DNA of 64,000 nt from JACPUW01 sp049115495 (GCA_049115495.1 JAGDZV010000002.1:558001-622000), one strand, 5' to 3'. Counted from the first letter of the stretch, positions 18,227-26,471 are shown. Translations and numbers: made by a program. Notes: generated by a model not told the origin, from the letters alone.

Positions 18227-19753
18227 CTATTTACATTCACCAACGGGCACAATAAATCCAATTTCAGCTCCAATACCAGCAGACACAATACCGATGGCCA
18301 TAATATTATCTCCATCCTTAAATAAAACGGGACCGCCAGAGTTACCTTGGCCAAAGTTTCGATTTGTAAGGGCTATACTGCCTGAACTTGACACACCATC
18401 TTGAGCAACCAGTGATTCGCTTAATAGAGGTTTAGTATCATTACCACCTAGTCCATATGAATATCCGAGAACAATTACCTTGTCACCGGCACTCATATCA
18501 TAAGACTGTGCTCCATTGGCAATTAGATCAGATGATCCTCCAACGCTGAAAGTTGCCCAGTCATTTTTATCTAATGATGCTACGTTAATACTCTTATTAT
18601 CCCCCCAGTTAGCCGGTAAATCATATACCTGATCATTTGTGTCATCTAAAGTAGCTCCACCAGATTGAGAACTATAGTTAATTGTAAACTTATTTGTTGG
18701 CGACGAGCATTCAATTTGTAATTTGAATTCAGCACCGTCATTTTCAAGAGAGTTTAGGAAAATTTCGTCTTCAGAGCTGCTGTTGTTTATGAACCTCCAA
18801 CTTTGAATACAATGCCGTGCAGTAATAAATTTACCTCCTTCAACCATAAAACCAGTGCAAGTCCATCCATAGTCGAGATTTTCTGTTCTGCCATCTGGCC
18901 AAACAATATCAAACTGAGTTACTCGCATGAAGTAGACATGGTTTTTAACTGCTTGATAAATTTCCGCTAGATCTTCGCTTCCTGATGCTTCAACAGCTTT
19001 TTCAACAGCCTCTTCAAGTTGTTGTTGTACCGAAGAGCTTATGTCTGACACTTGTTTTCGAAGTTTACGGTTCTCATTTTTAACCGAAGCAATTGCTTTT
19101 GCACTTACATTTTGTAGGGAGTCGCGCAGTTTTGATTGCTGCTCCTTATAAAGAGCATACTCTTCATCGGCTTTTTCCCTTTCTTCTTCAAGTTCTTCCA
19201 AATCGGCTTGAAGAAGTACATTTTGCTCATTTAGTTTGATAAAAGCAAAGGTTCCACCACTGGCAAGCACCAATATTGTAATTAAAAAAGCTATGGCTGC
19301 GGTTTTGTATGGTTTTATAGCCTGCTGCATTACCAAATTCATTTTGTTGGTAAAGCCCATTTTGGCAGTTCCTGTTTTAGTGGTGTTAAAGCGCAACTTT
19401 GGCCCTTCCATGCTTAATTGAATCTCATCTCCATTATTAAGAAAGAAACGTTCATTTACAGGGCGGCTGTTTACCAAAGTAGGATTAGAAGTTGAAAGAT
19501 TGACAATAAATGTTTCGTTGCCTTTTCTTTCAATGGCGCAATGTCTTCTACTTACTGTAGGGGTATCGTCTCCAAATGATACGCCACATTTTTTATCTCT
19601 TCCTAACTCAATATATGGCACCACGATAGTTTCATAGCTTCCTTGCTTGTGCTTATCGGTAGAGGTTAAATACTCTAAGGTATAAGTTGGAATATTGGCG
19701 CCACCCAAAATTTTCATACCCGTTGTTAAAGATTGCGTTGCTCTATTTGCCAT
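18227..19753 (-). CDS. FHA domain - TM - coiled coil - trypsin-like protease fusion
   Basis: The 508-aa product has a cytoplasmic FHA domain (about 41-125): GR at 51-52, SRRH at 68-71 and N95. A TM helix (about 151-173) is followed by a long charged coiled coil (about 174-260). The periplasmic trypsin-like domain (about 275-508) has His314 in TARHC, a probable Asp at 398 (DKNDWA) and Ser472 in GNSGGP. The order suggests that phospho-Thr binding inside the cell could control proteolysis outside it. It lies 11 bp after the vWA gene and 8 bp before the secreted protein. The domain assignments are solid; the coupling is inference. Confidence 0.9.
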   Translation of the reverse strand: MANRATQSLTTGMKILGGANIPTYTLEYLTSTDKHKQGSYETIVVPYIELGRDKKCGVSFGDDTPTVSRRHCAIERKGNETFIVNLSTSNPTLVNSRPVNERFFLNNGDEIQLSMEGPKLRFNTTKTGTAKMGFTNKMNLVMQQAIKPYKTAAIAFLITILVLASGGTFAFIKLNEQNVLLQADLEELEEEREKADEEYALYKEQQSKLRDSLQNVSAKAIASVKNENRKLRKQVSDISSSVQQQLEEAVEKAVEASGSEDLAEIYQAVKNHVYFMRVTQFDIVWPDGRTENLDYGWTCTGFMVEGGKFITARHCIQSWRFINNSSSEDEIFLNSLENDGAEFKLQIECSSPTNKFTINYSSQSGGATLDDTNDQVYDLPANWGDNKSINVASLDKNDWATFSVGGSSDLIANGAQSYDMSAGDKVIVLGYSYGLGGNDTKPLLSESLVAQDGVSSSGSIALTNRNFGQGNSGGPVLFKDGDNIMAIGIVSAGIGAEIGFIVPVGECK

Positions 19754-19764
19754 ATTTTATGCTT

Positions 19765-20808
19765 TTAAAATCCGTAGAAAAATCCGTTGTTCTGTTGTGC
19801 TAATTGTTCTAAAAAATTTCTTGCTTCTAATTGTTCCAAATCCGAGGGGTCAGGATCTATCATATGTTTACCTACTCCAATTGTGCTTATAGCCACATTT
19901 TGGTTTAATCGACTCACCATAGAAAGAATTTCGTTTGTTGTAACGTTTTCCGGAACACTTGGAATACCATCACTTAGCAGAATGATATCAGTTAAATTGC
20001 TATACCCACCGTGTGTTAGTGCATGTTCTAGTACAATGCCTGTAGGTGTGCCACCGCCTGGTTTAAGGTTGTTTATAAATTTAAAAGTTTCTTTTTTATT
20101 TACATCGTTCATTGCTTGCAAGCTGCTAAACTGGGCACCGAAATAGTTTGCAGGTTCAGGTTCGCCAAACCACATTACATCACAATTGAAATCTGAACCC
20201 ATGGTGGTTATGAGCATTTTTATACCAGCCTGCACCTGTCCCATTCTGCCTTCGCTATCCATACTGCCTGATGCATCAATAATAAAAAGAAGGTTTTTTC
20301 CTTTAAACTTAAAACCAACATCAACATTAAGAGAAGCTACCTCCGGACATTCATCTTCAGGTGTAAAGTTGCATTTGTCCATCCATTCTTTGTATGGACG
20401 AAGGTTTTCTATTTCTGAATTGGCTGCATCTAGCGCCTTTTTGGTTTTTTCTAACTCACTTTCAAGAGCCAATATTTTCTTAACATTCTCTTCGTTGCTT
20501 TTTAAGCATTCTTCAAGCCCTTGTTGTAATCCAGCAATCTTTTTCTCCAAGGCATTTTTGGCTGAAATCACTTCTTCCATTTGCGATTTAATCGCGTCAA
20601 GCTGTTCTTGTGGAATTAGGTCGGCAATATCTTCTATTGCTACACCAAGTTTACCTACTTCTTCACTGAGTTTCTTTTGCTCTTCAAATTCTTCTACTGG
20701 TATGGTAAGTTTTGGTACCAAAATGTAAAGAATAATTACAGCACCTAGGGCACCCGAGAGCAGGTCAAGAAACGAAGCACTAAATAGATTTATTTCTTTT
20801 CTGGCCAT
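19765..20808 (-). CDS. MotB/ExbD-like membrane-anchored von Willebrand factor A protein
   Basis: The 347-aa protein begins with one TM helix (about 11-32) that carries an acidic residue near its start (FLDLLSGALGAVIIL, Asp15). This is the arrangement of the proton-carrying Asp in ExbD/TolR/MotB. A long coiled coil follows (about 40-150), then a vWA domain (about 165-347) with MIDAS DASGS at 178-182, a GGGTPTG loop and LLSDG. MotB-type proteins normally end in an OmpA-like peptidoglycan-binding domain; here a metal-dependent adhesion/ligand-binding domain takes its place in the periplasm. Its ATG overlaps the stop of the channel gene by 1 nt (TAATG), which indicates coupled translation. Confidence 0.9.
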   Translation of the reverse strand: MARKEINLFSASFLDLLSGALGAVIILYILVPKLTIPVEEFEEQKKLSEEVGKLGVAIEDIADLIPQEQLDAIKSQMEEVISAKNALEKKIAGLQQGLEECLKSNEENVKKILALESELEKTKKALDAANSEIENLRPYKEWMDKCNFTPEDECPEVASLNVDVGFKFKGKNLLFIIDASGSMDSEGRMGQVQAGIKMLITTMGSDFNCDVMWFGEPEPANYFGAQFSSLQAMNDVNKKETFKFINNLKPGGGTPTGIVLEHALTHGGYSNLTDIILLSDGIPSVPENVTTNEILSMVSRLNQNVAISTIGVGKHMIDPDPSDLEQLEARNFLEQLAQQNNGFFYGF

Positions 20809-21578
20809 TAAGAAACATCTATTTTATTGATGAGATTGTCTACTACGTATTCTTCAATTTCAGAGTGTAAGTTTTCTGTTTTTTCTTGAAGGTTGTGAAA
20901 GCTATACATTAGGAATACACTTAGTACAAGCGCCAGTAAAGTGGTGTCAAATGCTACGCCTAATGTAGCCGTTATAAGATCTATATCGCCTGTGTTTGCA
21001 ATTCCAAGAGCTTGCGAAATACCTAAAACTGTTCCCACAAATCCCACTGAAGGTATAGCCCATAAAATGTAACGTATATGTGATTGGCTACTATCTGATT
21101 TGTCTTTATTTATTCGGCTCTGGGCTTCAACTATGGTAAAAGCGGCATCGGCACTATGGTTTGCTCTAAATTTTGTAGCGGCCTTTTTTATCAGGTTAAG
21201 TAAAAAATGATGGGCTAAAACGCCGTCCATTTTTTTTGAGTTTAAATACTCAAGAATTTTAACCCTTATAGAGTTAATTTCTTTTGGTCCTAGAATAGAA
21301 TGCTCTTCAGTTGGTAATAAATCGGTGCCAAAATATTTGCGTTCGTAGTTGAGCCATTTATTAAATTCTCTGATTTCAAAAATCCCCCAAAAGAAAATGG
21401 CAAAGGTGATAAGCTGTATATATCCGCCATTGGTAAAATTACCGCCAAGTAATATTGCCATTCTGTTGACCATGCCCATTGATTCGGGAGATGTAAATGC
21501 GTAGGCTACAGAGAATAACACCTGTAAACCAATAGCAATTCCAAATGCAATGAGTAGTCGATTTAATCTACCATCCAT
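20808..21578 (-). CDS. MotA/TolQ/ExbB-family proton channel protein
   Basis: The 256-aa protein has four predicted TM helices (about 8-28, 40-66, 168-192, 202-226). The third contains the family signature IPSVGFVGTVLGIS, and the fourth has a polar Asp-Thr-Thr pair in GVAFDTTLLALVLS. The cytoplasmic loop (about 70-165) is shorter than in MotA. This family forms pentameric rings that use proton flow to rotate or energise an ExbD/MotB-type partner. The next gene supplies such a partner. It is the first gene of the eight-gene operon. Confidence 0.9.
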   Translation of the reverse strand: MDGRLNRLLIAFGIAIGLQVLFSVAYAFTSPESMGMVNRMAILLGGNFTNGGYIQLITFAIFFWGIFEIREFNKWLNYERKYFGTDLLPTEEHSILGPKEINSIRVKILEYLNSKKMDGVLAHHFLLNLIKKAATKFRANHSADAAFTIVEAQSRINKDKSDSSQSHIRYILWAIPSVGFVGTVLGISQALGIANTGDIDLITATLGVAFDTTLLALVLSVFLMYSFHNLQEKTENLHSEIEEYVVDNLINKIDVS

Positions 21579-21674
21579 AATACTCTCTTTTACAAACTTT
21601 GTTACTTCAAATTAGTATGAACTGTTAGAGTAACGAAACCTTTACTACTTGTTTTACTAAAACCTGCTCAATTC

Positions 21675-21682
21675 CAAATATA
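21675..21682 (-). promoter_or_regulatory. Possible -7 box (TATATTTG) for the kinase/FHA operon
   Basis: It matches TAnnTTTG on the minus strand 96 nt upstream of ATG 21578, and no better match lies closer. No TTG is found at the usual -33 spacing. An inverted repeat begins 4 nt further upstream. Confidence 0.35.
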
Positions 21683-21686
21683 GATT

Positions 21687-21719
21687 TTTGACACTATAGA
21701 TTGCTATTTTGGTGTCAAA
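21687..21719. repeat. Inverted repeat in the divergent intergenic region
   Basis: TTTGACAC (21687-21694) and GTGTCAAA (21712-21719) are perfect 8-bp inverted arms separated by 17 nt. They lie between the operon start (21578) and the divergent caspase-like gene (21828). The repeat could be an operator controlling both directions. No regulator gene is adjacent. Confidence 0.4.
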
Positions 21720-21827
21720 CTTTTTTGTTATTACGTTGATTACCGTAAGTGATTTTTATAAAATGAAAAGTTTTTATGGAATTTTAGTTTCGTGAAACTC
21801 TAAGGTTAAAATCAAAACACTCAGTTT

Positions 21828-22646
21828 ATGCGCTTCACAAAATCTTCGTTTCTTTTCTTACTTGCATGTTTAATTATTGACTCACATGAATTACATGCTT
21901 CAGCGGATTCATTAGAAGCTATTTTGATTGTTGGACACCAAGAGGATCTTACCGAAAATGCTAAGGATGAAATGAATGATGTTGCTCTAATTTTTAGGGA
22001 GAATGGTGTTAAAGTTCATAAATTTTATAATGAAAAGGCAGAATGGGATGAGATTAAAAAATTATCAGGGAAATGTAGTTTTTTAGTGTACTCTGGACAT
22101 GGAAGTACGCTTGGAGAAAATGGCGGAGCGGGTGGTTTATGTATTGAATCTTTAGTCACTTCTGAGGAAATGATGAATGAATTTAAGCTTAAAGAAAGTG
22201 CGGTGGTTTGTTTTCAGTCGGTATGTATGGGAACTGGTTCTACCGCGGGTGATTTTGATGATATTAGTGATTCATTAGCCAAAGCGAGGGTAACCAGTTA
22301 TTCAAAACCATTTTTAGAAATAGGCGCAGCAGCGTATGTGGCAGTGAACTATAGCAATGGAGTTGAGAAGTTTTTAGAGAGCTTTTTTAATGGTAGCACA
22401 ATGGTTTCGGCCTACAATAGTTCGTTTTATCCTTGGTCTGATGTTGAGATAGACGAAGTTTATAAGCATGATACAACAAAGAGGATTGTTTTAGCTTCAA
22501 GCCCAGGTGGCGGTATGGCTACTTACACAAAGTGGGTAAATGGAAAGAAAACAACAAAAAGAATTATAACTCCTAAGTCATTCAACGCAGCAATGGTTGG
22601 GGATTTGGAATTTGAATTTGAGATAATGAAGGAGAGGGACAAGTAG
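21828..22646 (+). CDS. Exported caspase-fold cysteine peptidase-like protein
   Basis: The 272-aa product has an N-terminal signal (hydrophobic 7-18, possibly a lipoprotein site at Cys14, LLAC, or cleavage after HASA). A caspase-like core follows: strand AILIVGH, helix, strand CSFLVYSGHG with His91, then VVCFQSVCMGTG. In the last segment Cys133 aligns with the caspase Q-A-C-R-G and CHAT A-C-E-T-G nucleophile. The His-Cys dyad is therefore present. The match is to the fold rather than to a named subfamily, and activity is unproven. It is divergent from the kinase/FHA operon across 249 bp and is followed by a stem-loop. Confidence 0.75.
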   Translation: MRFTKSSFLFLLACLIIDSHELHASADSLEAILIVGHQEDLTENAKDEMNDVALIFRENGVKVHKFYNEKAEWDEIKKLSGKCSFLVYSGHGSTLGENGGAGGLCIESLVTSEEMMNEFKLKESAVVCFQSVCMGTGSTAGDFDDISDSLAKARVTSYSKPFLEIGAAAYVAVNYSNGVEKFLESFFNGSTMVSAYNSSFYPWSDVEIDEVYKHDTTKRIVLASSPGGGMATYTKWVNGKKTTKRIITPKSFNAAMVGDLEFEFEIMKERDK

Positions 22647-22656
22647 CTTGTGGACG

Positions 22657-22692
22657 GTGTAGTTTTGGTGATTGTGTTCACCAAATTTACAC
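22657..22692. terminator. Stem-loop between convergent genes, probable bidirectional terminator
   Basis: Arms 22657-22671 and 22678-22692 pair at 13 of 15 positions (core TTTGGTGA / TCACCAAA) around a 6-nt loop. It lies in the 59-bp gap between the caspase-like gene and the enoyl-CoA hydratase gene. A clear U-tract is lacking on either side. Confidence 0.5.
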
Positions 22693-22705
22693 TGTTAGGT
22701 TTTGC

Positions 22706-23482
22706 TTACTCGCCTTTAAACTCCGGCTTTCGCTTCTCAACAAAAGCGGCAACACCTTCTTTGTAATCAGCACTATCGCCAGCAATTTCTTGGCAATAAG
22801 CTTCGTATTGTAGCATTTCTTCTAAATCAGAGTTAAAAGACTTATTGAGCATCTTCTTCATTAAACCAATGGCCTTTGTAGGTGCGCTCTTGTAATAATC
22901 AACTACTTTGGCTACTTCCGTTTCAAGCTCTTCAGGGGCAACAACTCGGTTTACCATTCCCCATTCAAGGGCCTGCTGAGCACTTACTTTGTTACCCATG
23001 GTAGCCAATTCAAAAGCACGGTTGCTTCCTACAATTCTTGGTAAGAAGTAAGATGAGCCGCTATCTAATACCAAACCTACATTAATGAATACTTCAATTA
23101 ATGCGGCTTTTTCGCTTGCTACAGTAAAATCACAAGCCAAGGCTAAAGAGCAGCCTGCACCGGCCGCAACGCCATTAATTCTACCAATAATGGGTTTTGG
23201 AAGATTACGCATGGCTCTAATAATTGGATTGTATCTTTTATAAAGCGATTCGCTAAGTTTTCTCTTTTTACCTGCTATATCTTTAAGGTCTTGACCTGAA
23301 CAAAATGCTTTGCCTTCACCCGTTAATACCACAACTCTTACCTCATTATCGCGCTTTACTTTTTTCAAAGCATCTTGTAACTCAAAACTTTGCTCATTAT
23401 TAAAAGCATTGAATCTATCTGGGCGGTTTAAAGTGATGTAACCCGTGTTGTCTTTTACTTCGTATTTTATAGCAGTGTACAT
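22706..23482 (-). CDS. Enoyl-CoA hydratase/isomerase family protein (PaaG-like)
   Basis: The 258-aa crotonase-fold protein has the oxyanion-hole segments AFCSGQDLKD (about 60-69) and NGVAAGAGCSLALACD (about 104-119). The acidic residue in the second half sits in VGLVLDSGSS, which matches the PaaG (epoxyphenylacetyl-CoA isomerase) type more than classical hydratases with two Glu. No other phenylacetate genes are nearby, so the exact substrate is open; it may serve fatty acid or amino acid breakdown. Confidence 0.88.
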   Translation of the reverse strand: MYTAIKYEVKDNTGYITLNRPDRFNAFNNEQSFELQDALKKVKRDNEVRVVVLTGEGKAFCSGQDLKDIAGKKRKLSESLYKRYNPIIRAMRNLPKPIIGRINGVAAGAGCSLALACDFTVASEKAALIEVFINVGLVLDSGSSYFLPRIVGSNRAFELATMGNKVSAQQALEWGMVNRVVAPEELETEVAKVVDYYKSAPTKAIGLMKKMLNKSFNSDLEEMLQYEAYCQEIAGDSADYKEGVAAFVEKRKPEFKGE

Positions 23483-23509
23483 ATTAGGAGTTTAGAGTTT
23501 AAAGTGAGT

Positions 23510-23517
23510 CAAAATTA
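23510..23517 (-). promoter_or_regulatory. Possible -7 box (TAATTTTG) for the enoyl-CoA hydratase gene
   Basis: It matches TAnnTTTG on the minus strand, 27 nt upstream of ATG 23482. No -33 TTG is seen at the usual distance. Confidence 0.3.
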
Positions 23518-23542
23518 AGTTGATGCGTTTGAATAGTAGATT

Positions 23543-24160
23543 TTAGTTTTTCTTGAATTCGCCTTTTTTCTCATCCCAAGTGTAGATGGCAAGGGTGAAT
23601 GGCAGGCTGCTTTCTTTCAAGTAAATGTTTTCGTTTTGCTCGTCAATTTCCCAATAAATATGCTCTCTTAGGTTGTTTTCATCATCTAGGCCTTCGCTTT
23701 CAAAAAAGTCGTTATTCCCATACGAATCTTTCATAGCCTTTTTAACTTCTTTGCTCAGTTTTCCGTAATTCAATTCGTAATCAGCTATTACATCAGTTGA
23801 TGCTTTCACAAAACCATTGCCTTGTTTTTTAAGCACAACAAATTGATTTTGACATTTACCTGATCGGCAATAGGTGTGCTCAATGGCCACGAAAATGTTA
23901 GTGCCTGAAGTGTACATCTTTAGCTTGCCCGTAAGCTTACTTCCACTATGATTTAATTTAATGAGCTGCCTTTCTTCATTGTGGTATATGAGAATTTTAT
24001 CCCTGTTTTCATTATTATCAATTTTACCAGTAATGTAATCCTCAGTTACAGGTAAATAATCAAGAGATATGTCATGATATGCATCTCGAATACTGTAAGA
24101 TTGGGGTGAATAGAATGACAAGGAAATAAAGGCGACTGTAAGGGCAAAAAGCATTCTCAT
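23543..24160 (-). CDS. Secreted protein of unknown function
   Basis: The 205-aa product has an N-terminal hydrophobic signal (MRMLFALTVAFISLSFYS) and no recognised domain. It contains one Cys pair (HTYCRSGKCQNQF) and alternating beta strands rich in Asn, Lys and Asp. It lies 29 bp downstream of the alpha/beta hydrolase gene on the same strand and is probably co-transcribed with it. Confidence 0.7.
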   Translation of the reverse strand: MRMLFALTVAFISLSFYSPQSYSIRDAYHDISLDYLPVTEDYITGKIDNNENRDKILIYHNEERQLIKLNHSGSKLTGKLKMYTSGTNIFVAIEHTYCRSGKCQNQFVVLKKQGNGFVKASTDVIADYELNYGKLSKEVKKAMKDSYGNNDFFESEGLDDENNLREHIYWEIDEQNENIYLKESSLPFTLAIYTWDEKKGEFKKN

Positions 24161-24189
24161 TAGGAAGAGTTTTAAAATTCAAATAACGG

Positions 24190-25587
24190 CTATAATTTTT
24201 GATTGAGCCATAATTCGATTTGTTTTAAGGCTTTGGACGAAAAGGTTTCTTCAATTTCACTATACTCGCTTGGCGAGCCTGTTTCGCACTCTTGAAATAA
24301 GTGATTTAAATGTGAAAGGGTGGTCAACTTTAGTTCCGAATTTGGTGCTTTTGATTTTGCCTTTTGCACACCGACTGAATTTTCTTTCGATGGAACTTGT
24401 AGGTCTAATCCCCCAAAAAGAGCTAAAACCGAACAATCTAGTTTTGAAATGTAATCAGCGGGGTTAATTCGAATAAACTCAAACATCCACTTGGTTCCGT
24501 AAGAAGCCATGTAAGTCTGTCGCAATTCAGTATCCGAACTTCCGTCAGGATTTAAACTGTCAGGCAATTCTTCAAGTGTTTCTCCAAAGTATTTGGTAAG
24601 TGCACCATAAGCACTTCCGTAATCTTTGGAATTGGTAATTATGTCTATTGCACCGACATTGATTTTTTTCATGGTTTCAATGTCATTTTCGCTTTCTCCA
24701 TTGGCTGTGGCAATTAGTTCTTGCTGTAGTTTTAGCAATTCACCGCCTTGTATTCCAGGGCCAGCAAGCATTACAATGGTTTTTACTTTTTTGTTGTTTG
24801 AAGCTACCATTGGTGCAATTAAACCGCCTTCGCTATGGCCTATAATGCCAATTTCAGTTATGTCTTTTCGATTTGATAAAAATTCAACTGCAGCATTGGC
24901 ATCTCTTGCCAAATCAAAAGTTGTAGCTTTTGAGAAATCACCCGTTGAGCCGCCAACTCCACGGTCATCATACCGCAATACAGCATAACCCGCCTTAGTT
25001 AAATAATCTGCAATTACTAAAAAGGGTTTGTGACCCAGCATTTCTTCATCTCTGTTTTGTGGACCGCTTCCACTCACCATAACCACAGCTTTGTACTTGC
25101 CGCGTCTTTTTGGTTTGGTGAGCGTTCCTGCTAAGGTCACATTGTCTTCGGTATTTTCAAAAGCAACGTCTTCACTAAAATACTTATAAGGAGGCTTTGG
25201 CTCTTGCGGTCGGTTGAGCTTAAAATCGCCCCTAGCCAAGTTTAGCTCAAAAGTTTTTCCCCTTTGAGTAAAAGTGCCGTTAATAAAATCAGGCATTTCT
25301 TCGCTCCAATTGCCCACAAATTCGGCCTTTAGGTTCGGCATTTTTAGCGTGAGCACTCCATCTTTAAAAGTGGTTGAGCCTACTGGAAGGTCTTTTGCAC
25401 CCTGATCAGGGCTATCCATGGTGCTGTTGTATTCGCCTTTATTTTCAGTGATATGAAAAACGATTCTAAGCTTGATCTTGCCAATTTCTAGAGCGCCATT
25501 CCAATTGCCTGCTACTGTTTGAGCGAAGGTATTTTGGACCATAAACAACAGGCTTAGAATGACGATATTGCCTTTTAAAGATTTCAT
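24190..25587 (-). CDS. Secreted alpha/beta hydrolase (peptidase S9/esterase-like)
   Basis: The 465-aa protein has a signal peptide ending ...NTFAQ and an N-terminal beta-sandwich domain (about 25-125) common to Bacteroidota exported hydrolases. The alpha/beta-hydrolase domain (about 140-465) has an oxyanion-region SGSGPQNRD, YDDRGVGGS and nucleophile elbow GHSEGG with Ser252. Late Asp (GGLDLQVP) and His (LSHLNHLFQ) residues complete a plausible triad. It is probably an esterase or peptidase of the periplasm; the substrate is unknown. Confidence 0.88.
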   Translation of the reverse strand: MKSLKGNIVILSLLFMVQNTFAQTVAGNWNGALEIGKIKLRIVFHITENKGEYNSTMDSPDQGAKDLPVGSTTFKDGVLTLKMPNLKAEFVGNWSEEMPDFINGTFTQRGKTFELNLARGDFKLNRPQEPKPPYKYFSEDVAFENTEDNVTLAGTLTKPKRRGKYKAVVMVSGSGPQNRDEEMLGHKPFLVIADYLTKAGYAVLRYDDRGVGGSTGDFSKATTFDLARDANAAVEFLSNRKDITEIGIIGHSEGGLIAPMVASNNKKVKTIVMLAGPGIQGGELLKLQQELIATANGESENDIETMKKINVGAIDIITNSKDYGSAYGALTKYFGETLEELPDSLNPDGSSDTELRQTYMASYGTKWMFEFIRINPADYISKLDCSVLALFGGLDLQVPSKENSVGVQKAKSKAPNSELKLTTLSHLNHLFQECETGSPSEYSEIEETFSSKALKQIELWLNQKL

Positions 25588-25603
25588 GGAGTCATAGTTT
25601 TCT

Positions 25604-25633
25604 CAAAAATACCTTTCATTACATACAATTCAA
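25604..25633 (-). promoter_or_regulatory. Bacteroidota-type promoter for the alpha/beta hydrolase gene
   Basis: On the minus strand TTG (25631-25633) and TATTTTTG (25604-25611) are separated by 19 nt, the preferred spacing. The -7 box is 16 nt from ATG 25587. Confidence 0.6.
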
Positions 25634-25658
25634 CTATCCCTATTTCCTTTGCAGACTT

Positions 25659-26471
25659 ATGGAAAAGGTAACCGAAAGCGCATCGAAGCACCGACATTTA
25701 GAAAGAATGAGCACCGCTCAACTTTTAGAAGGCATTAATGGCGAAGACCAAACCGTGGCTGATTCAGTGGCTGCAGTTATGCCGCAAATTGAAGCTTTGG
25801 TAGATTCCGCCTATGAAAAAATGAAGGATGGTGGAAGGCTATTCTATTTAGGATCAGGTACTAGCGGAAGGTTGGGTATAGTAGATGCTAGCGAGTGTCC
25901 ACCAACTTTTGGGGTAGATCATGGAATTGTAGTGGGCTTAATTGCCGGCGGCGATGCAGCCATAAGAAAAGCCCAAGAGTTTGCCGAAGATGATATGCAG
26001 CAAGGCTTTAAGGATCTTGAAGCTGAAAATATTTCAAGTAATGACTTCGTGATAGGAATATCTGCATCAGGTACAACACCTTATGTTTTAGGCGCCTTAA
26101 AAACTTGCGTTGAAAAAGGCATACCAACCGGCTGCATTTGTTGCAATGCAAAATCTCCTATTGCAGAATTTGCCAATTATCCAATTGAAGTTGTGGTAGG
26201 GCCTGAGTTTGTAACAGGAAGCACGAGAATGAAATCAGGAACCGCACAAAAATTAGTGCTCAATATGATTTCAACAAGTTTGATGATAAAGTTGGGTAGG
26301 GTAAAAGACAACAAGATGGTTGACATGCAGTTGAGCAATAAAAAGCTCATTGACCGCGGTACCAAAATGATTGTGCAGCTTTATAGTGAAATTAGCTATG
26401 AAAATGCAAAAGAGAAATTACTTGAACTAGGAAGCGTGAGAAACGTTATTCATCACCTCGAGAATAGTTAA
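25659..26471 (+). CDS. murQ: N-acetylmuramic acid 6-phosphate etherase
   Basis: The 270-aa SIS-domain protein closely fits the MurQ signature: RLFYLGSGTSGRLGIVDASE near residue 60, then GDAAIRKAQEFAEDD, ISASGTTPYV and GSTRMKSGTAQK. It cleaves the lactyl ether of MurNAc-6-phosphate to GlcNAc-6-phosphate and lactate during recycling of cell-wall material in the cytoplasm. It is slightly shorter than the E. coli enzyme (298 aa), mainly at the C-terminus. The stop overlaps the start of the next gene by 1 nt (TAATG). No AnmK or transporter gene lies next to it. Confidence 0.95.
   Translation: MEKVTESASKHRHLERMSTAQLLEGINGEDQTVADSVAAVMPQIEALVDSAYEKMKDGGRLFYLGSGTSGRLGIVDASECPPTFGVDHGIVVGLIAGGDAAIRKAQEFAEDDMQQGFKDLEAENISSNDFVIGISASGTTPYVLGALKTCVEKGIPTGCICCNAKSPIAEFANYPIEVVVGPEFVTGSTRMKSGTAQKLVLNMISTSLMIKLGRVKDNKMVDMQLSNKKLIDRGTKMIVQLYSEISYENAKEKLLELGSVRNVIHHLENS

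Noticed and set aside
11108..21578. Reading the kinase/FHA/phosphatase genes as a type VI secretion or tellurite-resistance locus
   Set aside because: No Tss (baseplate, sheath, Hcp, VgrG, ClpV) or TerD-family gene occurs within the window.
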